Shown here: piece by piece, positions 17,909 through 28,031 of the stretch
How positions within the stretch are numbered: the stretch's first letter is position 1
Layout: the number at the start of each line of letters is the position of its first letter
Assembly: GCF_000631985.1 (NCBI RefSeq)
Contig: NZ_JFYN01000003.1
Coordinates: forward strand, 1 to 64,000
DNA length: 64,000 nucleotides
Reading direction: 5' to 3'
Source: Pseudomonas sp. RIT288
GTDB lineage: Bacteria; Pseudomonadota; Gammaproteobacteria; Pseudomonadales; Pseudomonadaceae
Made by a program: the position numbers and the translations under genes
The notes under the pieces: model-generated
What the model was told of the DNA's origin: nothing
Database searches by the model: none
The model's input: the letters and a program-made list of their open reading frames with translations, nothing else

Positions 17909-18928
17909 ATGGCAACAATCAAGGATGTGGCGGCGCTCGCGGGGATTTCCTACACCACGGTTTCTCACGTGGTGAACAAGACGCGCCCGGTCAGCCAGGA
18001 AGTGCGGTTGAAGGTCGAGGCGGCCATCAAAAGCCTCGACTACGTGCCGAGTGCGGTGGCGCGTTCGCTGAAAGCCAAGACCACTGCGACCATTGGCTTA
18101 TTGGTGCCGAACAGCCTCAACCCGTATTTTGCCGAGTTGGCACGGGGCATCGAGGATTACTGCGAGCGTAACGGCTATTGCGTGATCCTCTGCAATTCTG
18201 ACGACAACCCGGAAAAACAGCGCAGCTATTTGCGCGTGCTGCTGGAGAAGCGCATTGACGGCCTGATCGTCGCCTCCGCGGGTGGCGACATCGGGCTCGC
18301 GCAAGGGCTAGCCGGGGTGAAGACGCCAATGGTCATCGTCGACCGCGGGCTGGATGGCCTCGACGCCGATCTGGTGCGCATCGACCATGAATATGGCGCT
18401 TATCTGGCGACGAGGCACCTGCTGGAGCTGGGCCATCGTGACATCGCCACCATCGGTGGTCCATCGGGTACCAGCGTGGCGCAAATGCGTCACGCCGGTT
18501 TTTTTCGGGCGCTGCAGGAGGCGGGCATCAAGGTACGGGCCGAGCGCATGCTGGAAAGCGATTTCACCAGCAACGGTGGTTACAACGCGGCAGCGATCCT
18601 GCTTGAAAGCAATCCGCCGAGTGCGATCTTTGCCGGTAACGACATGATCGGTATCGGTGTGCTCCGCGCGGCGGCCGAGCGCAATGTCCGCGTGCCAAGC
18701 GAGCTGTCGGTGATCGGCTTCGACGATATCCAGATGAGTCGCTACGTGTACCCGGCGCTGACCACGGTCGGCCAGTCGATCCTGCAGTTGGGCGAGATGG
18801 CTGCCGAAGTGTTGCTGCGAAGGATTGCTACCCCGAGTCTGGTCACCGATCAACGGATCGTGACCCCGAGTATTGTCTTGCGCGAATCGACTGCGCCGCT
18901 GTCCGGCGTATTCACCGAGTACCGCTGA
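17909..18928 (+). CDS. rbsR: LacI-family ribose operon repressor
   Basis: The 339-residue regulator begins with a LacI helix-turn-helix (IKDVAALAGISYTTVSHVVN, residues 4-23) and hinge helix (YVPSAVARSLK), followed by a sugar-binding core related to RbsB. It lies three bases after rbsC, inside the operon it is expected to control through the 14257-14270 palindrome. In relatives, ribose or a phosphorylated derivative relieves repression. A second matching operator at 36907-36918 suggests it also controls nucleoside uptake genes. Confidence 0.93.
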   Translation: MATIKDVAALAGISYTTVSHVVNKTRPVSQEVRLKVEAAIKSLDYVPSAVARSLKAKTTATIGLLVPNSLNPYFAELARGIEDYCERNGYCVILCNSDDNPEKQRSYLRVLLEKRIDGLIVASAGGDIGLAQGLAGVKTPMVIVDRGLDGLDADLVRIDHEYGAYLATRHLLELGHRDIATIGGPSGTSVAQMRHAGFFRALQEAGIKVRAERMLESDFTSNGGYNAAAILLESNPPSAIFAGNDMIGIGVLRAAAERNVRVPSELSVIGFDDIQMSRYVYPALTTVGQSILQLGEMAAEVLLRRIATPSLVTDQRIVTPSIVLRESTAPLSGVFTEYR

Positions 18929-18952
18929 AACCGAATTGACGAGTAGTGATGT

Positions 18953-19870
18953 ATGCCAGCAAATGTAGTGGTAATAGGCAGCCTGAACATGGATCTGGTC
19001 ACCCGGGCGCCACGGCTGCCCAAGGGCGGTGAAACGCTGATCGGTCATTCCTTTGCCACCGTGTCCGGCGGCAAGGGCGCCAATCAGGCAGTCGCTGCTG
19101 CACGCCTGGGTGCGCAGGTGGCAATGGTCGGCTGTGTTGGCAACGATGACTACGGCGTGCAATTGCGTGACGCGTTGCTGGCCGAGCAGATCGATTGTCA
19201 GGCGGTAAGTACCGTTGAAGACTCCAGTGGTGTGGCGCTGATCGTGGTCGATGACGACAGTCAGAACGCCATCGTGATCGTTGCCGGCGCCAACGGTGCA
19301 ATGACCCCGGCGGTGATCGACCGCTTTGATGCAGTGCTGCAGGCGGCCGACGTGGTTATCTGCCAGCTCGAGATCCCCGACGCAACGGTGGGGCATGCGC
19401 TCAAGCGTGCACGTGCGCTGGGCAAGACGGTGATCCTCAACCCGGCGCCGGCCAGTCGTCCGCTGCCGGCGGACTGGTTTGCCGCCATCGACTACTTGAT
19501 CCCCAACGAAAGTGAAGCATCCGCGTTGAGCGGGTTGCCGGTCGATTCGCTGCAAAGTGCAGAAAGCGCTGCCAACCAGTTGATCGTAATGGGCGCGGGC
19601 AAGGTCATCATTACCCTCGGTGCGCAAGGTTCACTGTTTGCCAATGGCAAAGGTTTCGAGCACTTCCCGGCGCCAAAGGTGCGGGCGGTCGATACCACCG
19701 CCGCGGGCGATACCTTCGTCGGCGGTTTTGCTGCGGCGCTCGCCAGTGGCAAATCCGAGGCCGAGGCGATCCGGTACGGGCAAATCGCTGCAGCGCTGTC
19801 CGTGACCCGGGCCGGCGCACAACCTTCCATTCCAACCATGTCTGACGTACAGGCGTTCAAACCCGCATGA
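18953..19870 (+). CDS. rbsK: Ribokinase
   Basis: The 305-residue PfkB-family kinase has both family signatures: the N-terminal [15 protein letters not shown] near residue 41 and the C-terminal [17 protein letters not shown] near residue 248, which includes the catalytic Asp of the GAGD-like motif. It phosphorylates ribose to ribose 5-phosphate for the pentose phosphate pathway and nucleotide synthesis. Its last codons overlap rbsD by four bases. Confidence 0.96.
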   Translation: MPANVVVIGSLNMDLVTRAPRLPKGGETLIGHSFATVSGGKGANQAVAAARLGAQVAMVGCVGNDDYGVQLRDALLAEQIDCQAVSTVEDSSGVALIVVDDDSQNAIVIVAGANGAMTPAVIDRFDAVLQAADVVICQLEIPDATVGHALKRARALGKTVILNPAPASRPLPADWFAAIDYLIPNESEASALSGLPVDSLQSAESAANQLIVMGAGKVIITLGAQGSLFANGKGFEHFPAPKVRAVDTTAAGDTFVGGFAAALASGKSEAEAIRYGQIAAALSVTRAGAQPSIPTMSDVQAFKPA

Positions 19871-20271
19871 AAAAGACTCCTCTGCTCAACGTCGCGTTGT
19901 CGCGGCTGATCGCCTCCCTGGGTCATGGTGACATGGTGGTCATCGGTGACGCCGGACTGCCGGTGCCACCAGGTGTTGAATTGATTGATCTGGCGCTGAC
20001 CCACGGCCTTCCGGATTTCGTCAGTACCCTGAAAGTCGTGCTCAGCGAGATGCAGGTGGAAAGCCATGTGCTGGCCAACGAAATCCTCGACAAGCAGCCG
20101 ACCGCGCTGGTCACGCTGGACGAGTTGCAGGAAGGGGGCGCCCTCGGTCGGCGCGATCTGCTGACTCATGAGCAATTCAAGGTTCTCAGCCGACAGGCGC
20201 GGGCGATTGTTCGTACAGGCGAATGTCAGCCGTACTGCAACATCGTGTTGGTCGCCGGAGTAACGTTCTAA
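19867..20271 (+). CDS. rbsD: D-ribose pyranase
   Basis: The 134-residue cytoplasmic protein matches RbsD. An N-terminal [19 protein letters not shown] block carries the catalytic His (His21 by count), and a C-terminal [19 protein letters not shown] contains the conserved Tyr-Cys-Asn. It interconverts beta-pyranose and beta-furanose ribose so that ribokinase receives the furanose form. The ATGA overlap with rbsK shows tight coupling. Confidence 0.95.
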   Translation: MKKTPLLNVALSRLIASLGHGDMVVIGDAGLPVPPGVELIDLALTHGLPDFVSTLKVVLSEMQVESHVLANEILDKQPTALVTLDELQEGGALGRRDLLTHEQFKVLSRQARAIVRTGECQPYCNIVLVAGVTF

Positions 20272-20316
20272 TCGGTTTTTCGACCCATCCATTTTCATCA
20301 GCACAAGGAATGCGCC

Positions 20317-21345
20317 ATGCACCGCTATGCTCAAAAAATCCACCAATTGCTTCGGAGTCTGCTGCTTTTGTCTTTTATGACCGCCACCGGCGCTCAGGCT
20401 GCTGAAAAGATCGACCTGATCATCGACACCGACCCGGGTGCCGACGACGTAGTCGCCTTGCTGTTCGCGCTGGCTTCGCCGGATGAACTGAATATTCGCG
20501 CATTGACCACCGTGGCCGGCAACGTGCGCCTCGACAAGACTTCGCGCAACGCGCGCCTGGCTCGCGAGTGGGCAGGGCGCGAAGATGTCCCGGTCTATGC
20601 CGGTGCGCCGAAGCCACTGATGCGTACCCCGATCTACGCCGAGAACATCCATGGCAAGGAAGGCCTGTCGGGTGTCACCGTGCATGAGCCGAAAAAGGGC
20701 CTGGCCGAAGGCAATGCGGTCAGCTACCTGATCGACACCCTGAAAAAAGCCAAGCCGCACAGCATTACCATCGCCATGCTTGGCCCGCAGACCAACCTGG
20801 CGCTGGCGCTGATCCAGGAGCCGGAGATCGTCAATGGCATCAAGGAAGTGGTGATCATGGGCGGCGCGCACTTCAATGGCGGCAACATCACCCCGGTGGC
20901 CGAATTCAACCTGTTCGCCGACCCACAAGCGGCGGAAGTGGTACTCAAGAGCGGCGTGAAACTGACCTACCTGCCGCTGGACGTGACCCACAAGATCCTC
21001 ACCAGCGACGCACGCCTGAAACAGATTGCCGCGCTGAACAACAATGCAAGCAAGATCGTTGGCGACATTCTCAACGAGTACATCAAGGGCGACATGGAGC
21101 ATTACGGCATCCCGGGCGGCCCGGTGCATGACGCTACCGTCATCGCTTACCTGCTCAAGCCTGAGCTGTTCACCGGTCGTTCGGTCAACGTTGTGGTGGA
21201 TAGTCGCGAAGGTCCGACTTTTGGCCAGACCATCGTTGACTGGTATGACGGTCTGAAGGCGCCGAAGAACGCCTTCTGGGTGGAAAATGGGGATGCTCAA
21301 GGCTTCTTCGATCTGCTGACCGAGCGTCTGAAACGCTTGAAGTAA
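20317..21345 (+). CDS. Exported nucleoside hydrolase
   Basis: The 342-residue protein starts with a signal peptide (about residues 1-28, ending AQA) followed by the Ca-binding hallmark of inosine-uridine nucleoside hydrolases, DTDPGADD (residues 37-44), and VVIMGGAHFNGGN further on. It splits nucleosides into base plus ribose. The signal peptide places it in the periplasm, whereas most characterised bacterial homologues are cytoplasmic. It lies 45 bases after rbsD, so ribose released in the periplasm can be taken up by the RbsABC transporter encoded upstream. A terminator follows. Confidence 0.92.
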   Translation: MHRYAQKIHQLLRSLLLLSFMTATGAQAAEKIDLIIDTDPGADDVVALLFALASPDELNIRALTTVAGNVRLDKTSRNARLAREWAGREDVPVYAGAPKPLMRTPIYAENIHGKEGLSGVTVHEPKKGLAEGNAVSYLIDTLKKAKPHSITIAMLGPQTNLALALIQEPEIVNGIKEVVIMGGAHFNGGNITPVAEFNLFADPQAAEVVLKSGVKLTYLPLDVTHKILTSDARLKQIAALNNNASKIVGDILNEYIKGDMEHYGIPGGPVHDATVIAYLLKPELFTGRSVNVVVDSREGPTFGQTIVDWYDGLKAPKNAFWVENGDAQGFFDLLTERLKRLK

Positions 21346-21352
21346 GGCTGTG

Positions 21353-21381
21353 ACCCGCAGGTGCCAGCCTGCGGGTTTTTA
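21353..21381 (+). terminator. Terminator of the rbs-nucleoside hydrolase operon
   Basis: A 9-bp stem (21353-21361 with 21368-21376) runs into TTTTT and ends in the last codons of the convergent gene at 21379. Confidence 0.88.
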
Positions 21382-21669
21382 TTTTCTCTCGGTGTCCTGC
21401 GTGCTCTTGTCGTCATGCTGGTACCGCTCGAACACCTGGGCGATAAACGTTTGTGCGCCCTGGGTTCCCATCGTCTTGACCAGCAGATCGATGCTGATCA
21501 ACGCCAGCTCCTCCGAACTGCCCGGGCTGTAGGAGCTGTGCCCCTTCGGCCAATGAACCTTGATGTCGGCGGAGATGCTTACGGTGTTCATGAGTGCGCT
21601 CGAAAAGTCGGGAATGTCTGAAAGCGAGTTAACCACTTTGGCGGGCGTTTGGCACTGCGACTTAGGCAT
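21379..21669 (-). CDS. Hypothetical protein
   Basis: This reading frame encodes about 96 residues if the ATG at 21669 is used; another ATG at 21591 would give 70. Neither has a good ribosome site. The C-terminal half (VHWPKGHSSYSPG, then ELALISIDLLVKTMGTQGAQTFIAQVF) looks like a real folded domain with an amphipathic helix, and codon use is Pseudomonas-like. No signal peptide. I do not recognise a family. The gene is convergent with the nucleoside hydrolase and divergent from 21724. Confidence 0.45.
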   Translation of the reverse strand: MPKSQCQTPAKVVNSLSDIPDFSSALMNTVSISADIKVHWPKGHSSYSPGSSEELALISIDLLVKTMGTQGAQTFIAQVFERYQHDDKSTQDTERK

Positions 21670-21723
21670 GAGCGCGTCGCTATGCGACACTTGGTCTTTT
21701 CCGGCTGATTCAAGGAATATGCT

Positions 21724-22029
21724 GTGCAGATCGATTTGAACACCCCCGACGGCCTCACACTCGACGCTGTGCGCCAGTTGCTGGCGTCGGCCAGCGATGA
21801 TGTGCACACGCAGCTGCGTGTGACCAAGGGTGGGATTGCCTATATTTCTTCCGGTGTGACCGGTGGGCAGGATATTGATGGCCTGCTGTTTCGCCTGGAG
21901 ACCTGGGCCAAGGGGTCGGGGTATGTCGGCAAGGTCGCGGCCAGTGATGAAGTCTGGGTGATGCAGATTTTCAATGCGCTGAAAGACAACTGGCCGAATC
22001 CGCCGCTCGATTACATCGACGTCTATTGA
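21724..22029 (+). CDS. Conserved hypothetical protein
   Basis: The 101-residue protein starts at GTG 21724, with AAGGA about nine bases upstream; the ATG at 21719 is in another frame. It has a mixed alpha/beta look with VHTQLRVTKGGIAYISSGVTGG in the middle and no signal peptide, membrane segment or cysteine. I do not recognise a named family. It stands alone ahead of the I78-type lipoprotein gene. Confidence 0.7.
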   Translation: MQIDLNTPDGLTLDAVRQLLASASDDVHTQLRVTKGGIAYISSGVTGGQDIDGLLFRLETWAKGSGYVGKVAASDEVWVMQIFNALKDNWPNPPLDYIDVY

Positions 22030-22197
22030 GCTTCGTTAATATTCGGTCACGATTGCGTGAGGATGCGTTGCCCGCTCTTCAGGCAGACTCAGCGTTTTTA
22101 CGGATCGTGGGGCAGTGTGACAGCATCGGTTGTGAAACCAAACGCCGTATTGGTGGTCGCACGATCTCAGCTTAACCATTTGAAAAAAGGAGGCTTC

Positions 22198-22515
22198 ATG
22201 CCTTTGAAGTTCGCGTCTCTGGGTGCACTTATGGCCGTTGCCATGTTGGCCGGTTGCAGCACAACCTCCAGCGAGTCGGCAAAGGATCCTGTGGCGACCG
22301 ATGCCGGTCATAGCCGCTGTGAAGCAAAGGCAGCGGAATTTGCCATCGGTAAAAAGGCTTCGCCGGAACTGCTCGATCAGGCTCGTGCCAAAGCTGGCGC
22401 GCAAAACGCCCGCTTCCTCAAGCCAACCGACATGATCACTCTGGAGTACCGTTCCGATCGCTTGAATCTGAACACCGACAACAACCTGGTGGTCACCCGC
22501 GTCAACTGCGGCTGA
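22198..22515 (+). CDS. Peptidase inhibitor I78-family lipoprotein
   Basis: The 105-residue protein has a lipoprotein signal with lipobox MLAGC (Cys at residue 18). The mature part fits the I78 pattern: RCEAKAAEFAIGKKASPELL, then AGAQNARFLKP, then ITLEYRSDRLNLNTD and a closing VNCG. I78 members are elastase/subtilisin-type inhibitors or uncharacterised relatives. The ATG at 22198 follows AAAGGAGG and is preferred over the longer frame from 22057, which would bury the lipobox. Confidence 0.85.
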   Translation: MPLKFASLGALMAVAMLAGCSTTSSESAKDPVATDAGHSRCEAKAAEFAIGKKASPELLDQARAKAGAQNARFLKPTDMITLEYRSDRLNLNTDNNLVVTRVNCG

Positions 22516-22542
22516 TCACAGAGCGCTTTTGTTGCAGGCATA

Positions 22543-22573
22543 AAAAACCCCGTCACATGGACGGGGTTTTTTT
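22543..22573. terminator. Bidirectional terminator between I78 gene and csp gene
   Basis: AAAAACCCCGT pairs with ACGGGGTTTTT around a 7-base loop, with A/T tracts on both sides. Confidence 0.9.
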
Positions 22574-22587
22574 AGTGCGCCAGGAAA

Positions 22588-22800
22588 TTACTCTGGGCGA
22601 ACTTGTGCAGCTTGCATACCCTTTTGGCCTTTCTCAGCCACGAAAGAGACGGTCTGGCCTTCTTTCAGGCTTTTGAAACCGTCGGATTCGATAGCTTTGA
22701 AGTGTACGAACAGGTCGTCACCGCCACCTTGAGGAGTGATGAAGCCGAAGCCTTTTTCATCGTTGAACCATTTAACGGTGCCGGTTTGGCGATTAGACAT
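22588..22800 (-). CDS. Cold-shock protein (CspA family)
   Basis: The 70-residue protein has both RNA-binding motifs of the cold-shock domain, RNP1 KGFGFIT and RNP2 LFVHFKAI, after [10 protein letters not shown]. It binds single-stranded RNA and acts as an RNA chaperone. The ATG at 22800 follows GGAGA; the longer frame to 22863 has no support. The AT-rich region upstream (22801-23030) would hold the promoter and a structured 5' leader, as in other csp genes, but I could not define it. Confidence 0.95.
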   Translation of the reverse strand: MSNRQTGTVKWFNDEKGFGFITPQGGGDDLFVHFKAIESDGFKSLKEGQTVSFVAEKGQKGMQAAQVRPE

Positions 22801-23090
22801 GGTGTATCTCCAAGAAACATATATTTTCAGTAGTACTGTGCTGCTCAGGCCAACTGGGCACACCGGAGTATCATAGTCGAAATGTTCGCTTTGGTAGCCC
22901 CCCGGACGTGCTGTTTGCCAATCAGTCGTGTTTTCTTTGTGCTCTGTTTTCGCTGAAAGCCCCGGTTTAAAAGGCTTTGCGACAAAAGTAAAGACAATAA
23001 AAAAACCTGTAAAACCTGCATAAATCGTCTGAAAAGGCTCAATTCGGGTCCTTTTTTCGCCTCTTTAACTGATCATGAAGGCCTTTTTTG

Positions 23091-23393
23091 TCACTTTTTG
23101 GCTGGTGGTGTGGCCTTGCATTTGGCAATTTGGCCCAATGCTTTATTTTGCAGTTCAGGGGTCGCCTTGTTGTTCATCAGTGCCTCAATGTCGCTGGCCG
23201 GGTAGGACTTGATGGCGTCAGCACCGCAAGCGCAATGGGCTTTGGCCGCTGCCTCTCCTATCTTTTGCGCCGCCGCCGGGACGCATTGAGCCATGTATTT
23301 CTCACGCTCGCCCTTCGGCCATTCAGCGTGGGCACTCAGCGGCAGCAGCATAACGATAGGGGCGACGACGGCGAACAGTGTATTCAGACGCAT
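23091..23393 (-). CDS. Small secreted protein with conserved cysteines
   Basis: The 100-residue protein has a signal peptide (about residues 1-23, ending AHA). The mature part has AQCVPAA, then HCACGADAIKSYPASDIEALM and a final KCKATPP, with four cysteines that could form two disulfides. The pattern resembles small exported proteins annotated only as hypothetical. The start at 23393 is chosen from AAGGAG nine bases upstream and the signal peptide. Confidence 0.75.
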   Translation of the reverse strand: MRLNTLFAVVAPIVMLLPLSAHAEWPKGEREKYMAQCVPAAAQKIGEAAAKAHCACGADAIKSYPASDIEALMNNKATPELQNKALGQIAKCKATPPAKK

Positions 23394-23652
23394 GCGAGGA
23401 TGCTCCTTGTGGGTCAATGTCTTGATATCTGAGAGCTAATGGGCCGATCAAGTTCAGCACTCTGGCATAAAAACGGACTATTTGCCTTCTGATCAAACAG
23501 AGGCATAAGTGACCGCTCATCTGTGCTAGCATGCCGGGCTCAAGCGTTCTCAGGCTCCGGATGGCCTTCAGCCCCGGCAGCGGTCAGCGTGCGAAAAACT
23601 CTGATTTGAATCCCAGTCACTCTGGTTCGGTTTTCCGGTTGGCCGCAAGGCT

Positions 23653-23671
23653 CCTGCCGCTGTAAGGCAGG
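23653..23671 (+). promoter_or_regulatory. thrS operator hairpin 1 (domain 4-like, UGU loop)
   Basis: CCTGCC (23653-23658) pairs with GGCAGG (23666-23671) around the 7-base loop GCTGTAA. Bases 34-38 of an anticodon loop would read TGT-AA, matching tRNA-Thr(UGU). It lies at -113 to -95 from the thrS ATG, as domain 4 does in E. coli. Confidence 0.6.
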
Positions 23672-23725
23672 CGTTCGTCATTGAATGGCCTGGATCGGAT
23701 CTTGTACTGGCTCATCCCAACCCAC

Positions 23726-23746
23726 GTGACCTTTGGTAGGGGTCAC
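23726..23746 (+). promoter_or_regulatory. thrS operator hairpin 2 (domain 2-like, GGU loop)
   Basis: A 7-bp stem (23726-23732 with 23740-23746, closed by a T-G pair) carries the loop TTGGTAG. The loop has U at the U33 place, GGT as anticodon (23735-23737) and A next to it, as in tRNA-Thr(GGU). It ends nine bases before the purine-rich ribosome site (23755-23760), at -40 to -20 from the ATG. Confidence 0.75.
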
Positions 23747-23765
23747 CACTAGGAGAGGAGGCGCC

Positions 23766-25688
23766 ATGCCAACTATTACTCTTCCCGACGGCAGTCAACG
23801 TTCATTCGATCACCCGGTTTCCGTAGCCGAGGTCGCCGCATCCATTGGTGCCGGACTGGCCAAGGCCACCGTGGCCGGCAAGGTCAACGGCAAGCTGGTC
23901 GACGCCTGCGACATCATCGACAGCGACGCGACGCTGCAAATCATCACGCCAAAGGATGAAGAGGGGCTGGAGATCATTCGCCACTCTTGTGCGCACCTGG
24001 TTGGCCACGCGGTCAAGCAGCTGTACCCGACTGCGAAAATGGTCATCGGGCCGGTCATCGACGAAGGCTTCTATTACGACATCGCCTTCGAGCGTCCTTT
24101 TACCCCGGACGACATGGCCGCCATCGAACAGCGCATGCATCAGCTGATCGACAAAGATTACGACGTCATCAAGAAAGTCACTCCGCGCGCCGAAGTGATC
24201 GAAGTGTTCAAGGCCCGCGGCGAAGACTACAAGCTGCGTCTGGTCGAAGACATGCCGAACGAACAGGCCATGGGTCTGTACTACCACGAAGAATACGTCG
24301 ACATGTGCCGCGGCCCGCACGTGCCGAACACGCGTTTCCTGAAATCCTTCAAGCTGACCAAACTGTCCGGTGCCTACTGGCGCGGTGATGCCAAGAACGA
24401 GCAGCTGCAGCGCGTTTACGGTACTGCCTGGGCTGACAAGAAGCAGCTGGCGGCTTACATCCAGCGCATCGAAGAAGCGGAAAAACGCGATCACCGCAAG
24501 ATCGGCAAGCGCCTGGGCCTGTTCCACACCCAGGAAGAAGCGCCGGGCATGGTGTTCTGGCACCCGAACGGCTGGACCCTGTATCAAGTGCTCGAGCAGT
24601 ACATGCGCAAGGTGCAGCGTGACAACGGCTACCTTGAGATCAAGACCCCGCAAGTGGTTGACCGCAGCCTCTGGGAGAAATCCGGGCACTGGGCCAACTA
24701 CGCCGACAACATGTTCACCACCGAGTCGGAAAGCCGCGACTACGCCATCAAGCCGATGAACTGCCCGTGTCACGTGCAGGTGTTCAACCAGGGCCTGAAG
24801 AGCTACCGCGAACTGCCGATGCGCCTGGCCGAGTTTGGTGCCTGCCACCGTAACGAGCCGTCGGGTGCGCTGCACGGCATCATGCGCGTGCGTGCATTCA
24901 CTCAGGACGACGCCCACATTTTCTGCACCGAAGAGCAGATGCAGGCCGAATCCGCTGCGTTCATCAAGCTGACCATGGACGTTTACCGCGACTTCGGCTT
25001 CACCGATGTCGAGATGAAGCTGTCCACTCGTCCGGAAAAACGCGTGGGTTCCGACGAGCTGTGGGATCGCGCCGAAGCGGCACTGGCGGCAGCCCTTGAT
25101 AGCGCGGGCCTGCCGTACGATCTGCAGCCGGGCGAAGGTGCGTTCTACGGTCCGAAAATCGAGTTCTCGCTGAAAGATTGCCTCGGTCGCGTCTGGCAGT
25201 GTGGTACCTTGCAGCTCGATTTCAACCTGCCTGTCCGTCTCGGCGCCGAATACGTCTCCGAAGACAACAGCCGCAAGCACCCAGTGATGTTGCACCGGGC
25301 GATCCTCGGTTCCTTCGAGCGTTTCGTCGGGATTCTGATCGAGCACTACGAAGGTGCATTCCCTGCGTGGCTGGCGCCAACCCAGGCAGTGATCATGAAT
25401 ATCACTGATAAACAGGCAGATTTCGTCGCTCAGGTTGAAAAAACTCTCAACGAAAGCGGATTTCGTGCCAAGTCCGACTTGAGAAATGAAAAGATCGGCT
25501 TTAAAATCCGCGAGCATACTTTGCTCAAGGTTCCCTATCTTTTGGTTATCGGAGATAAGGAAGTCGAGATGCAGACTGTCGCTGTGCGTACTCGTGAAGG
25601 TGCTGACCTGGGCTCGATGCCCGTCGCCCAGTTCGCTGAGTTTCTCGCGCAAGCGGTTTCCCGGCGTGGTCGCCCAGATTCGGAGTAA
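23766..25688 (+). CDS. thrS: Threonyl-tRNA synthetase
   Basis: The 640-residue class II synthetase has the expected order: TGS domain ([14 protein letters not shown] and on, residues 1-61), the second editing domain with the HxxxH site ([16 protein letters not shown] near residue 73 and a CRGPH further on), the catalytic domain with motif 2 ([15 protein letters not shown]) and motif 3 ([21 protein letters not shown]), and the anticodon-binding domain. It charges tRNA-Thr in the cytoplasm. The ATG at 23766 follows GAGGAG. The leader hairpins point to autogenous translational control by the enzyme itself. Its stop shares a base with the infC start. Confidence 0.98.
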   Translation: MPTITLPDGSQRSFDHPVSVAEVAASIGAGLAKATVAGKVNGKLVDACDIIDSDATLQIITPKDEEGLEIIRHSCAHLVGHAVKQLYPTAKMVIGPVIDEGFYYDIAFERPFTPDDMAAIEQRMHQLIDKDYDVIKKVTPRAEVIEVFKARGEDYKLRLVEDMPNEQAMGLYYHEEYVDMCRGPHVPNTRFLKSFKLTKLSGAYWRGDAKNEQLQRVYGTAWADKKQLAAYIQRIEEAEKRDHRKIGKRLGLFHTQEEAPGMVFWHPNGWTLYQVLEQYMRKVQRDNGYLEIKTPQVVDRSLWEKSGHWANYADNMFTTESESRDYAIKPMNCPCHVQVFNQGLKSYRELPMRLAEFGACHRNEPSGALHGIMRVRAFTQDDAHIFCTEEQMQAESAAFIKLTMDVYRDFGFTDVEMKLSTRPEKRVGSDELWDRAEAALAAALDSAGLPYDLQPGEGAFYGPKIEFSLKDCLGRVWQCGTLQLDFNLPVRLGAEYVSEDNSRKHPVMLHRAILGSFERFVGILIEHYEGAFPAWLAPTQAVIMNITDKQADFVAQVEKTLNESGFRAKSDLRNEKIGFKIREHTLLKVPYLLVIGDKEVEMQTVAVRTREGADLGSMPVAQFAEFLAQAVSRRGRPDSE

Positions 25689-26239
25689 TTATTATTAAGC
25701 GTGAAATGAGACAAGATAAACGAGCTGCACCGAAAGCCCCGATCAACGAGAATATCTCGGCACGCGAGGTTCGGTTAATTGGCGCTGATGGCGAGCAGAT
25801 TGGCATCGTCTCGATTGATGAAGCGCTTCGTATTGCTGAAGAAGCAAAGCTTGATCTGGTAGAAATCTCTGCTGACGCAGTCCCACCGGTTTGCCGGGTG
25901 ATGGACTACGGCAAATCGATCTTCGAAAAGAAGAAGCAGATTGCAGCAGCGAAGAAAAACCAGAAGCAGATTCAGGTAAAAGAAATCAAGTTTCGTCCAG
26001 GGACGGAGGAAGGGGATTACCAGGTAAAACTGCGCAACCTGGTACGTTTCCTGAGTGACGGGGACAGGGCCAAGGTATCCTTGCGATTCCGCGGCCGTGA
26101 GATGGCCCACCAGGAGCTGGGGATGGAACTCCTCAAGCGGGTTGAAGCTGACCTGCTCGAGTACGGTTCGGTCGAACAGCATCCTAAGATGGAAGGACGC
26201 CAGCTGATCATGGTCATCGCCCCGAAAAAGAAGAAGTAA
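25688..26239 (+). CDS. infC: Translation initiation factor IF-3, ATT start codon
   Basis: The 183-residue factor blocks 70S association and proofreads the start codon. It begins at one of three consecutive ATT codons (25688, 25691, 25694); ATT at 25688 gives the 183-residue length I recall for Pseudomonas IF-3 ([10 protein letters not shown]). The first ATG, at 25706, has no ribosome site, while GGAG at 25682-25685 serves the ATT codons. A rare start allows IF-3 to repress its own translation. The TAA of thrS overlaps the ATT by one base. N-domain [15 protein letters not shown] and C-domain [18 protein letters not shown] are present. Confidence 0.93.
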   Translation: MIIKREMRQDKRAAPKAPINENISAREVRLIGADGEQIGIVSIDEALRIAEEAKLDLVEISADAVPPVCRVMDYGKSIFEKKKQIAAAKKNQKQIQVKEIKFRPGTEEGDYQVKLRNLVRFLSDGDRAKVSLRFRGREMAHQELGMELLKRVEADLLEYGSVEQHPKMEGRQLIMVIAPKKKK

Positions 26240-26299
26240 TCAACAGGGCACGGCAGGCCTTCTGATTATGTTTATCAACTGAATGCGGAGTATCCGAAC

Positions 26300-26494
26300 A
26301 TGCCAAAAATGAAAACCAAAAGTGGTGCTGCTAAGCGGTTTCTGAAAACTGCTAACGGTATCAAGCACAAGCACGCTTTCAAGAGCCACATCCTGACCAA
26401 AATGTCGACCAAGCGTAAGCGTCAACTGCGCGGTAGCAGCTTGCTGCATCCGTCTGACGTGGCAAAAGTCGAGCGCATGCTGCGCCTTCGTTAA
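26300..26494 (+). CDS. rpmI: 50S ribosomal protein L35
   Basis: The 64-residue basic protein matches L35 throughout ([14 protein letters not shown] at the start, [10 protein letters not shown] in the middle, VERMLRLR at the end). It is the second ribosomal cistron of the infC-rpmI-rplT unit; in E. coli this pair is repressed by L20, so similar control is likely. Confidence 0.98.
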   Translation: MPKMKTKSGAAKRFLKTANGIKHKHAFKSHILTKMSTKRKRQLRGSSLLHPSDVAKVERMLRLR

Positions 26495-26522
26495 TTTTAG
26501 TCAAGAATAGAGGAAGTAACTC

Positions 26523-26879
26523 ATGGCTCGTGTAAAGCGTGGCGTCATTGCCCGTAAGCGTCACAAAAAAATTCTGAAACTTGCTAAAGGCTACTACGGC
26601 GCACGCTCCCGCGTATTCCGTGTTGCCAAGCAAGCGGTAATCAAGGCAGGCCAATACGCCTACCGTGACCGTCGTCAGAAAAAACGTCAGTTCCGCGCTC
26701 TGTGGATCGCTCGTATCAACGCTGGTGCTCGTGTTAACGGTCTGTCCTACAGCCGTTTCATCGCTGGCCTGAAAAAAGCGTCCATCGAGATCGACCGTAA
26801 GGTTCTGGCTGATCTGGCAGTGAACGAAAAAGCGGCGTTTGCTGCGATTGTCGAGAAAGCTAAAGCCACCTTGGCTTAA
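26523..26879 (+). CDS. rplT: 50S ribosomal protein L20
   Basis: The 118-residue protein has the basic N-terminal extension ([19 protein letters not shown]) that threads into 23S rRNA and the globular end with [20 protein letters not shown]. It is essential for early 50S assembly and in E. coli represses rpmI-rplT translation. GAGGAAG precedes the start, 28 bases after rpmI. Confidence 0.98.
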
Positions 26880-26936
26880 GTACCCCCGACAGTCACCCGG
26901 CCTCACCTTTGTGGGGCCAGGTGTTAAACGTCATAA

Positions 26937-28005
<1,069 letters not shown>

Positions 28006-28031
28006 TCGTAACGAATTCTTAGGAGAGCAGG

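Larger units (their letters stand above)
23394..23765. other. thrS leader and intergenic region
   Basis: The 372-base gap between the divergent secreted-protein gene and thrS holds no gene. A possible extended -10 (TGCTAGCAT) is at 23524-23532 but no -35 was found. The last 115 bases hold two hairpins resembling tRNA-Thr anticodon arms, described separately. Confidence 0.6.

Noticed and set aside
21520..21545. GTAGGAGCTGTGCC resembling a family A REP arm within the 21379 gene.
   Set aside because: Only about 12 bases match and no partner arm or core is present; likely chance.
23540..23760. A cobalamin or other metabolite riboswitch ahead of thrS.
   Set aside because: The conserved B12-box and other riboswitch cores are missing; the structure fits the anticodon-mimic operator better.
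23802..25652. 616-codon minus-strand frame over thrS and a 793-codon frame over pheT.
   Set aside because: Antisense shadows; the plus-strand genes are unambiguous synthetases.
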